DNA from: Trileptium ribeirensis
Taxonomy: Eukaryota; Nematoda; Enoplea; Enoplida; Thoracostomopsidae
DNA length: 64,000 nt
NCBI GenBank assembly: GCA_030248225.1
Contig: JASANE010012217.1
Coordinates: 1-64,000, forward strand
Direction of reading: 5' to 3'
A model generated the notes under the pieces. That model made no database searches. It was not told the origin of the DNA and saw only the letters and a program-made list of their open reading frames with translations. The first letter of the stretch is position 1; every line of letters starts with the position of its first letter. The position numbers were made by a program, and so were the translations under genes. Below are positions 37,301 to 49,300 of this stretch, one piece after another.

Positions 37301-40300
37301 GCGATTCATTTTATGATTTTATCAAACAAGCATGGTGTACCTACCTAGAGCCGGTTCATGCGATAGTATTTTTAGATTAAGTAAATGAGTAGATTAGGCT
37401 CTAACTGAGCCATGTTTTACCGACTGATACTGACCAAAGTTTGAGCTACTCACTGAGTCAAATAGTTTCTGGCTCATGCAGACTACATATCTAATACATT
37501 TTTCCGAACCAGGGAAAGACGCCGAGAGACTGACTGAGTCAAATTCCGACTCAGGAGATTTCAGAGTGTACTATGTTGCGCAAAATCTTCAAGAAACTAG
37601 TGGACTTTTTGCATTCAGCTGACAAAAGTATATACATTGATTGGTGGCAAGTGTCACAGTGCACACATTCGCATGCAACAAACGCATCGCATTTTAAACA
37701 ACAATAATACCAACTTAAAAGGAACTCAAATATGACACAAAACACATTGCGGCATGAAAATATGGGCAAGAGTCATATAAGTTAGTCACATCAATACATC
37801 TTTTCGTGACAGTCGACATGGTACGGGCAGCAACGCTTGCCAAAGTAATCGTTTTCATGAAAACATTTAGATGTTCATTATCGCAGATTGGAGACAATTT
37901 AGTGTACCAATTAAATGTGTCAGCCCTCCGGCTTTGTTTTGATGCTAAAAACTCAAAATACGCTAATAAGTAGTTCTCGCCGAACAATGATTCAACATAA
38001 ACATGCCTTACATTCCACGCACGGAACACTGAAATCCATTATTCTAATGTAGATAGGTATATGCTGGAAACAATATTTTGTAGCTGAGATAGGGAACAAA
38101 CAAGTGGTTGAGTTTCGAATTAGTATTCATACAGTTGTGGGTTCAGACCTGGTAGAATGCCAATGACTCCTACAGTAAGCACGACATAACTTTGTTTTCG
38201 TAGCTATACAACATTAGTAGTGTACTGAAGCGGCATCTTCATTCGCTAAAAATTTAACCAGGGGGCCCTGATTCGAAAATGAGTAGCACCGCATTATGCC
38301 AGGGAGCATGCGCTGAGGCCCCGTGGCTTCAACAGAGGACGCCCCAGTTTAAACATCTAAAATATTCAAAATTCAATGTTTTTCAGTGAAAAACGCTAAA
38401 ATTGTTAATAAGATACTTCAGAAAAGGCGCAAAGACGTCTCTATTAAGGTGTAAACAATATTTAACCAATTATTTACAGAAATTAATCATATTTTTAATT
38501 TCAGAAATGGTTTTTTTTGTAAATATTTTGTCAAGATTTTATATTAACTGAGGCAGTTTTACCGGGGGAAACGAAAATTTTCCAAGGGAGCACTTTGCCA
38601 TGGGGAGCCAAAATTTTTCCCGAGAGCACCAACCGAGGGGACCCGTTTTGAAAGAAGGCACAGTAAAAATACCAGGGGTTCGCCCTCACACCCCCCAATT
38701 TGGAGAAGCTGGCTAATGAGCACGTAACAATTGTGTGTTTACAACGATTATTAATATTGTTTTTTTGATATTGATTAAAAGAACGCAGCGTTTTGAAAAG
38801 CATGAAAGTGGCTCTAGGTTGATTTTTTAAACAAAGCGCCAAATTTTCACAACACTAGAACATAGTTTAATTTCGGCAGTATTTTGCCACTAGAAACGTT
38901 ATGGTTGAAGGAATTCTCTTTAATGATTCAAATAAATTTCAGAAAATAGTGTGCACTTTTTCGATGTAACGGCCCAAATATGGAAGCTAATTATAATATT
39001 AAAGTTATAGAAATCAATTATTTGCAGTACCCAAAACGACTTCTTAGAAGACTCAGAGACTCAGAGGTTACATAAAACCCTAATCAGCAACCATTGCTTA
39101 AAATACATTTTGCGCTTGCAAAAGTATGAGAATACTATGTCCCACTATGAACCAATATACAGAACCAGGCCATTGACATTACATAGTACGTGACATAATT
39201 CTCTATGGAAAAAAGCTATTCCGTCTTCTTATAAAAAATTCATGTTCAATATCCAAGCCTGACTTTTTACATTTCTTGAATCTGATAAGCACTAGTATGC
39301 AATAACATTTTCTGACTTACAGCTGTCTTTGGCACGCTCAATCGCAAGACACGCAGTTCTCCATTCTTGTAGTTCAGGAGAAGGAATGAGGCCCGCAACT
39401 GAGGCACCAGGCGTAACGGCACCGGCACTGCTGGACAAGGCGGGCCCTATAAAATTTAGCATAATATAGACGCAGTCGCAGGCAGCCGTGTCAGAATAGT
39501 TAGGCCATTCAGTTATTACTAGTATTTTTAGAACAGATGCTTACACAATGAGATAAGTATAGTTGACTAGTACAATGCTCCAAAGTTTTGCTTTGGGAAT
39601 TAATTACAGCAATGAAGTACGTTGCGCGTTCACGATCTGCTAAACATGTTTGAGTATGCTAGAATTGTTGGAAGACTTTGAGTTGCAATTGTTGTGGATT
39701 ATATGCTTTTACATTACAGACAACTCAACCTTATCTACCAAACCAACCAAATAGCTAAAGCCTCCGTGAAACAGCCTACCGAGATTCTACTGATGAAATG
39801 TTGTATATCTACAACTGAATCAATTTTCGGATTAGAATTTGCAACTATCAAACTATATATACATTAAAAGCAACTGACAAAAAAATTCATATGTGTATAC
39901 AACCAGAAAATAGACACCGTGTGACAAAATTTCTGAGCTGTTTGTAAATGCATTTCGCTCACGCCTATTCAATCAAACTGGGTACTTAGTATTTGTACGA
40001 TTCGCTAAGACTTCACATAAATATTATACATTTCATAAATTTAGAACATATTCATTGCAATTTTGAAGGCAAAAACAGGATATCGCAGTTCTGGACATTA
40101 ACAACATACTGTATACAATGAGTCACCGTCGTGCAACTCACGGTCATTTTATATTTGTAACAGCTAATTTTTTAATTTGTGTTGACTATTTCTTGGATCA
40201 TTTAAGTAATCTAAAAGCTCATTCATGTGCCGCTTTTCTTTAGCATTAAATATATAACTTTTGCCAAAGAAGAATGTCACAATGGCTGGAATAGTAGGTC

Positions 40301-43300
40301 AAACCTAGCAAGATGCATTGGCTTCAATTACAGCTATGCGACTTCAACCCACAATATTCTCAATTGAAGCTGCAGTATAAAAGTCAGGCCCGAAATAGAA
40401 CTGCGAGGTGCAATTTTATTTTATCGAGGCGAATTCACAGAGCTAGCTTAATAGCAGTAACGAGAAACGAACAAGACATTTTCTAAACCCCAAACACTTA
40501 GCTATTATATTTACAAAATTGTTCGTTATATAAATCAGCGGTGATAATTTCGCTTTTAACCAGACCCTGTTCATGATGACTGTTTAATCGTTTTCTACTA
40601 AAATGTGGTCGGATAAATTAGAACCCTCTTTCGCGTGTCATTTTCAACTATTAAGCGGATTCAAACGGTCGCATTTTCAAAATATTTCATTTCGATCACA
40701 ATGGTACTATGCAATGGAACTCAAACACTTACAAAAGGCGGAACCGTTGCAAATAGTAAATAGATTTTGTGTAGAACAGATAGACATGTTGCAAAACTGA
40801 ACTTTAATCTAGACTAAATGTTATCAGTATTCATGGGGTTATTGAGGACCGTTATATACACTCCATCGCCTAAGCCGCGAACACTTGGAATAGACGTGTC
40901 GTTCGACATAGGCAAATATTTCCAGCTCAAACAGTGTTCAAAGGCAGCATCGATAAGAATCATGAGCGCTCAGTGAACAGCAACAAATAGCTGTACTTTA
41001 GCGATGTGTGGTACTATCTATGCCATACAAATATGGCATCATGATTGCGAAAATCATGCTTGTGCTGTATATTGATCTTGATAATTTGTCCTTTACCAGG
41101 ATCAAATATGGTGATGTAAAACTAGTCTCAAATACTTCTTGGTGACGATTGCACCAGTTTGGGAAAAGAGCCTAAAATGTTATGCACTGAAAAGAAAACA
41201 GGTATTGTTGTTGCCTTGACGCTTCGAACTAGATGCTCCGCAGGAACCTTTGGGTAAATTGCAGCAATTACTTTTCATATTTCATCGCAGAAAGTAAAAA
41301 CCTTTAGACAACGCCCACATCTAGTTTTTTAAACAGCGCCCAATAAATATATTTTCGTTTGGATGAATGCAACAATATCACTCCATATCGAATGTCAAAT
41401 TAACACAGCTGCACTGAAATTTCACAAAAGCCAATATGTTATTAAGCGCTGAGCAATTTTAAATATTATCTAAATTTACACAAATTCTATAAATTTTGTT
41501 ACTAGAAATTCCTAACTACAGGACAAGTGCGTTAGGTTGTTTCAATTGTGCAATAATTTTGACACCTCATCATAAACTTCTTGTAAGCTTCTCGTGGACG
41601 GATAGCTTGGCAGCCGGAAAATCATTGTTTCGTATTTAATGTCAGCGTGGACCCTAGGGTATACACCTAATGGTAATAACAATTGTTCAACAAATGCGTC
41701 GATATGCAGCAAGATGTTATTAATGAACTTTGCTGGTTCATGTGAGCAAAGTTCAAACTCTGCCTCAGCTCTATAGTATGAGTTTCCGAATTAATGCGTT
41801 TTGCAACACAACATTGTGATGTGCAATTCCAATTCTTGTTTAAAGAACTACCCATATCGATCAAAATTTTTGCCTAATAGTTATTGTTGTTACGTTTAGC
41901 GATAATTGTAGATGGCTTAAGAATCATTAAAATGTGTGAGTACGTGTAAATATCCATTTTTACGGTAATCATACAATGGGTTGTGAGTTGCACCCACCAA
42001 AAACACACTAGACTTTTTTCATGTGAGGTTCCCCCAGTAAGTTGTGAGGGCCCCACCTATATATAATGTTAGGGATACCCTGAGGCTTCCGACTCCAACC
42101 CCCTCACCCCCTCTGGACCCAAAGTGCGCCACAATTTTTGGGAAATCTGCCAAAAATTGGTGAAAATCCAGGAACAATTGGCACAAAGAGACCAAATTTG
42201 GGGAAAATTTTACCGAAATAGAGGAAAGTTAACGAACGCTCAAAAAATTTCAGTGCTTCTTTTCTGGTGTCAAATTTAAACACTCCACTACTCGAAGTGC
42301 TTAAAAAGTCAAAAATGTGAGGGGGCCCAGCGTGTGAGCCGCTCAATTGGGGGTATAAAGGTCCTAAGTCCGGCACTGATCATACTGATTTGTTAATCAA
42401 TTCTGACAAAATAAAAGATATACTATGTAATCTATTACTTTTGTTTATTTCTCCAATAATTTTTCCCGTCTAATAATTGGCATGTCATCATAGTGTGCAC
42501 CAGAAGTTCATAATATTATTGAAACGGAGTAAGCGATCCAATGGTGTTCATACTGACGGCGCCAAAAGGAAAATCGTAAAAATTTCTTTTGTATCTGTCG
42601 CTGTCATTCATAATTCATACTCAGGTGCATTGATATCAATATAATTATTTATTCGATCGCAAAAGTGATGATGATGTGCTTTTTAGCGAGACGCGAACAG
42701 CTCTGACTTCATATTCAGGCTCAAAATGGCAATCACAGCTTTTAAGGATTCTTTGTCAAATCTGATCATACGGGTACCAGTATTTTGCAGCCCATATCTC
42801 GAACATCGAGACTAGTATACCCAATTAGGTCATAGGAATCTCAATCTACAACTTTACTGACCAGAATTTTTTGCGAGACCGTTGCAGCTGTGAGCCCGAA
42901 TACGGTTCGTCTACCATTTGCTACAAATATTGATTTTTGAAATTTCAGCATGTTATTATTCCATGTTTTTACGTTACAACGAGTGTCTATTTAGATTATC
43001 AAGCACACTGGATACGATGGTGGTGCTCTCTATAGTTCAACTTGACTATATTATACCTTTCTATGGATGTTTCAAAGTTTTTATAGTCGACGAACCCGAT
43101 TTCCAAAATGTAGTGTGTGTTTTATCTGTTTGGTTATGCATTGTGTGCAGGGCATCAATAATGGTCTATATAGGCTACCTGAACGTTGAATACATGTATT
43201 CGGTTATATACAGTAAACTACGTATATTTAATGCTTTTTCATAGAAGTTCAATGGATTTAGAGTCAAAGAACCAGATTTCCGGCATATATTTGTCTTCAA

Positions 43301-46300
43301 TAGTTTGATTACGTCATAGGTCTCGATAGGGGGGCGGCAGGGGGTTACTCCCTAAGAGGCGAAATCCTCCACGCCAAAATAACCTTATGAAGTCTGCGCA
43401 CCGCCGAAGACGCACGGCGCATAATTTTAAATAAAATGTGCAAAAATTGGGAAAAAATCGGAAAAAATTGAGTCAAATTGACAAAAATTGAATACAACTA
43501 TGAAAAATGTCGGGAGGTTCTACCACACTACCCACCCCCTGATAGCCTCCCCTTCCGCGATAACATTAACCCGCCAACGGTGACCTCTCCATGCCGACGG
43601 ATCTGCGATACCTACGGTTTTACGTCTTCATTACAGGGCATCACAAGTGGCCTATATAGGTTTTTTGGCATGCTGAATGCAATGGTTCGATATCCTAGAG
43701 ATCCACAGGTATACTTCATTGTTTTTCAGGGATATTCTGTGGGTTTAGTGTTAATGAACCTGATTTTCAGAATATAGCATGTATTCAGTGGTTTGGCTAT
43801 GCACTGCGTCCGAGGTATCAAGAACTTTCTATACATAAGTTTTTTGGTAAGCTGAATACAATGGTTTGGTCATCTGGACACCAGCACAAATACTTCATGC
43901 GTTGTGAGTTGTTTCCGGATGGATTTATAGGGTCGACGGCATTTCAAGTTTTTCAATGGGTTCAGGGTTCCAGAGGTTTCGGGTGGCACATATATATAAA
44001 ACACAACCTGTTACAAAAGATTTCACAAAATGATAACTTAGAAATGGAACCACGCCCGCTCCGTTTCTCCCTAGAATGCGAGATACTTGTTTTAGTGTTA
44101 ATGTCAACACACCAATGCAATCAGTATCTTGTTATACTAAGTATTATAATTTTATATATTTGTTATAATAAATTAAGAATACAAACCTCATATTTAGTAC
44201 GAGTGAAAAATTAAAAATTCACAATATTAAATCATAAGCCTGAAATTTAAGGCACGAAATTCGGCACAATAATAAACTGAAACCGTAAAAGCTAAAAAAG
44301 TTCCCTCCGTTACTCAAAATATGTCACGAACCTATTTTGCGTTCTCTTTTCTCAAGCATGAAACCGCAAGAATGTAAATTTTCTAAAACTTTTCTCTGTA
44401 AGCCAGCACGAACAGCTACGCCAGGCCATGATTTCGTATTCTCAGCGCGTCCGCTGCATGAAACCGTACAATGAAATGATCAATAAAAACAAGGTAATAA
44501 AGAAAATAAAAGAAAATAAAGAAATAAAGAGAATAAAAGAAAATAAAGTAATAAAGAATATAAAAGAAAATAAGGTAATAAAGAAAATGAAAGAAGTATG
44601 ACCAGAATCAGATCAGATCAGATCAAAGACCAAATCGAAGAAATATGATACGGAATGATATCGTATTGTCAGTGTCTCAAAGCACTAAACACTCCGCAGT
44701 TGGGAAACATTGAACGGGTTATTTAAATAAACGAAATTAAGTTTCACCTTACATGCTTATATTACCGAAACATACAATTACCTTACCATACAAACTATTA
44801 TACAATTACCTAAACCTGGAAACGACGCGATATGTCTGGCTTGCCACCAATTGTGATCATCTTTAGAAATGACCTTAAATAATTAATTTAACAATAAATG
44901 TCTTATATATACAGCCACAAATATATTATTACTTCTAGGTTGATCAGAGGTATATCCAGAACTTTCCGCACGAGAGGGGCACTAGATTTGCTAGGAGAGG
45001 CACATAGTAACAGCGCCAGACGCACGTAAACATGTATGACATCTTAAATTGATATCATAGTATTAAAGGATTAATGTCATGAAGGTTCAACAGCCTCTGT
45101 AAACGATAAACAGATAGCAGTCAGGGTTTTAAGCGCATCAAAGTTCTGCGGATTGCTGATATCGGCGAGTGTGAACAGCGGTAGCAAATTATTAATGGGC
45201 TGCTGATATGCGAGACAATACTCACGATTGTCTCGCATATCAGCAGCCCATTAAAGTTCTGCGGATTGCTGATATCGGCGAGTGTGAACAGCGGTAGCAA
45301 ATTATTAATGGGCTGCTGATATGCGAGACAATACTCACGATTCCAAACTACAAAAAGATTTTGACGCCACAAAACAAAATTGCGGAAAACAAGCCGTGCG
45401 CCCTACAATCCGTCTCCTTCATTCCATCAAGGTTTGCGGAGCGTCAAATTTGATAACTGCGCCTACACGTGTGCATTTGGTAGACAGCTTACGTTTGAAA
45501 CGGCGAAGCGATACCCTAATCCATGTTTCGTCTGCAACCCGCGGATCTACTGAGCGAACAAGTGTCCTTTCCGCGGGTAAAATTCAGCTAATACATCGAC
45601 AGAAAGATAATAATGATTAAAGTAAGGATAATTTTTCGGTCTCTATGTCAGCAAAGGCCCTATCTGTGAAAGGTAGTTTGCGTGCAAAAGTTTCTAACTG
45701 GCACCAAATTTCTGATAACGGTATTGTTTTAAATACGATTTGCGACGGCTTTTCTATGCCGTTAATTGTTACAACGAGAAGTTTTATCAGCGAAATTACT
45801 ATTCTGCTATTAATTCGATGCTACACTGCAACCGTTGGGTCGAAACTGACAGTTTAGTTAAAAATATAAAAAATAGCTGGGACTAGCAAAGTAATTCGTG
45901 TATAAGATAAACAATTTCTGATATTTTAAATAGCATACTCCTGAAAGTTAGATTTTGGAATGCATTCGCAATCAAATGACCCTATTAGTAAGAGACTAAC
46001 GTGTGTTTCTTGCTTCACTAAGGTCTAACTTTGGCCAATTTCCTATACGTAATTATGCTTCCTGTGTAAAACACTTCAAACTAACGCAGCAGCGGCGGGC
46101 GAATTAATGTTTGATGTGACCTAGGGTTATCAACCCAACGGTTAAAATGCTATCTTTGTTATGGAAGCTGTTTCGCAGTTAGTAGGTTATGATTATGCGT
46201 GTGAAGTGTACGAATATCCTTTCGTAGTTTAGTTCTCTTTCTGTTTCCAATCGATGTTCGGGTAAAAATGTCTGATTTTGGGTGATAGATATATCCATTG

Positions 46301-49300
46301 CCACATTCAGCCACCGAAATTTAAATTAGATGATTTAAGAAATGTTATAAGTTGGATATATAGAGAATGTTATTTGTGTTCTTTTGATTTAAAGAGCGGT
46401 TATTCTATTTCCTCGTTTATGGACATTGTGATTTTCAGCAGTATTTTTTGATCTCCTGGGTGCTAAATGGAAAAGTAGGTTCCTCACGTTAACTGTTTTG
46501 CCTTTTGGGCTATTGGTGGTTCCGTTTTTGTACACGAAATTGCTTCGCCCCGTCGTAAAATATTGCGGGTAGCACGAAATTTGTTTCGATTTACCATGAT
46601 AATTGTTTTATCTGTGGTTGGTCCTTCGAAGATTGTACGGAAATTGCTAATATCTGTTCAACGATTTGAAAAGGGTTCTGTTTGCAATGAAAAGTATATG
46701 TGGTTTCCATTCGAACACCTTAAATGCCTTGAATTCATTATCAATACAGATTCTTTTTGTTTAAAGTTACCGGATACGAATATCAAAGCCTTTTAGGTGG
46801 CTCTGAGTCGTATTGCGTCGAAAAATGTATCTACGGCTCAGGAGCTTGCTATATTAAACTGGTTTGTAGCAGCCTGGTGCGTGACCCATTTAATGTGCAG
46901 AGCGTTGTACCGGGCCAATGACAATGTGTAAGGACGGTATAGAACATAACATTTGTCCTAGGACAAAATTACTAGAATATAAACCTTCTAGAGTACTCAT
47001 ATTACTCAAATCCTAGTGGCTTTGGAGAAGGAGTAGTTTGTTTTATCCACGACTCCCGTTTACATGCAGTACTAATTGGGAAGTATTAGATCATTTGGAA
47101 GGGTCTGCTTTTCGAAAACTTGGAGCGATTGAATTTGCACTACAAAGCTTTGTCATGCTCTCAGTGACTAATCAGTTAAAGTTTCTTCGAATATCATGGC
47201 GATTGTTGCCACAGCCCAGAATGGTAGCAATAAACGAGCTTCAAGGAACTGCACTATGGATTTACAGAATATGCGCTGTTGCACCGTTGAGATTAGAAGT
47301 TCAGTGGGTGCCTCGCGATTGTAACCATCTGGCTGATAGACTCAGTCGTTCTGCTGATTTGGATGATTAGATTGTTGAAGACTGGGTATATAAACAACTT
47401 AACAATAGTTGTGAGCCGTATGCTTTTGATCGATTTGGAAATGATACGATTTACAAGTGTTCGAATTTTACGGCACGGCAATGGGTTCCGGGCTGTAGAT
47501 TGTAGCCGGTTTTTCGTTCTGCTGGTCAGGCCATAACGAATTGTGCTTTCAATTTCTGTTATTGTTCGTGCTTTAAATCGTCTTTTTAACTCGAAAACGT
47601 CTGGGGCTATAACAGTTGTTTTCTGGCCTTCTTCAGTGTTTTGGCCCCGGTTTTGTCGTTTCTGCTATGCTCACTCTAAGAATATTGTGTATTTTCGGAA
47701 GATGTACGAGAACCCTGTGTCGTGGTTTCGCGTTCTGCTGCTGCTTTATGGTGCTTTGCTTTTCTCTCCTTACATTTCAGCTTCGATACTCCTTAAATTT
47801 GTTTGCATTTGTTTTCTGTTCTTGAGATAAAAAAATTATTTTCGAAATCTTGAAAAACTATTAAAGTTTTTAATTGCATATTCAGTAATCAATTTGTAGG
47901 TATTTAGTGTTTGTCACAATATGGCTAGTATCTGTGAAGCAACAATCATTACTGATTAATTTGTATTAATTGATATATACTTGTAGATTTATGTTGTGTT
48001 TACACGTTTATATTTATGACGGTGTACAATATGCACTGTTTAGCAACCAAAATTGTGTTTATTTGTTTGTTTTGTTATTTGTATGTGAATGGGACAGTTC
48101 TTCGTCGCAACACAGGGACTGATGCTCCTTTGCTCAAATAGCTACAGGTCTGTACGTATCGCACAATTGCGAAAATATAAAATCCATGATTTGTTGGCTG
48201 CGACGTGGCCAAGATTGATTCAATTTAAACCGGAATTATTCTGTTCTCATTTGCAGCTGCATATTAACCAAAAACTGCCAGCAAGATAAGACTCATAAAA
48301 TAATGTGTATTTGACTTACTTAAAGTTCCACTATTTTCTTATTGGGTTGTTTACTATTAATGTGTATAAACTGTGTTACGTTTCATAGTCACTCTTTAAC
48401 ACAGATAAGCAAGATTTTCAAACAAGTTGTACCATAAAGGAAACTATTTCAATAATTTTTTCTGGTACAGCAGTTACCGGCTCAGTCTCAGGCGCTAGCC
48501 GTCCACAGAAGGAAAGCCATTTCATTATCCAAATAATATTTCTGCCATACGACCAATATGAATTATGGCCAATGTAACGTTTATGGGCTTAAGTGAAAGG
48601 TATGCAATGTTTTTACAGTATACTAAGCATAAACTTGGACTTTAGCATACGATATGGCGCTAGCATGAGGCTTATACTAAGTCTAAGCATAATTTGCGGG
48701 CTGCACCACACCGAACCACCTGCAGTAAGCTATTCTGATTTCTAACCATGTAACCTACGGCCCCTAAATACAACATGAGCGTAAATTAAGCCAATGGTAT
48801 TACTTGTTAAAAATGATTGTACGTCCCGAAGTGACGTGCAACCAAACCCGGAATTATCACTTACAGCGGTGGTCTTAGGTTTCTATGTAAACATGCATAC
48901 AAAAAAATTATTGGAAATAATGCTTCAAACAATAAACACCGTAAATTTTGCAAAAATGTCAGCTGACAAATACAAAACAAAACAAACTTAATATAAAATT
49001 CGCCCATACTAAAATTTAAATTTCCCTAATTTAATTGGAAATATTTTTCTCCATTCTAAATCATCGTTGCATAAATGTGATATATTTTCAAACCTGCAAT
49101 ATATCGCCTGTACGAAAGGCAACACCAGCTTGTGGGCAGGGAATGAGATCATCTTGTGAAGGATCATAGTCAAATTGAGAGCGAACGAATATCTAGAATA
49201 GCAAATTATCCATCTATAAACGACCACTTGTCCATAGTGATTGGGTCAAACCAATTTTATACAGATACTAAGCAAAAAGCAAGTATTTTCTCAGGTGAAC

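Noticed and set aside
37715..38029. 104-codon minus-strand frame inside CASK intron
   Set aside because: It lies in CASK orientation but has no counterpart in CASK, and the flanking exons (39321 and 36682) already join in phase without it.
42104..42376. 90-codon minus-strand frame
   Set aside because: It coincides with a family X repeat copy and has no recognisable domain.
45121..45372. 83-codon minus-strand frame
   Set aside because: It is produced by the 89-bp duplication and its inverted spacer.
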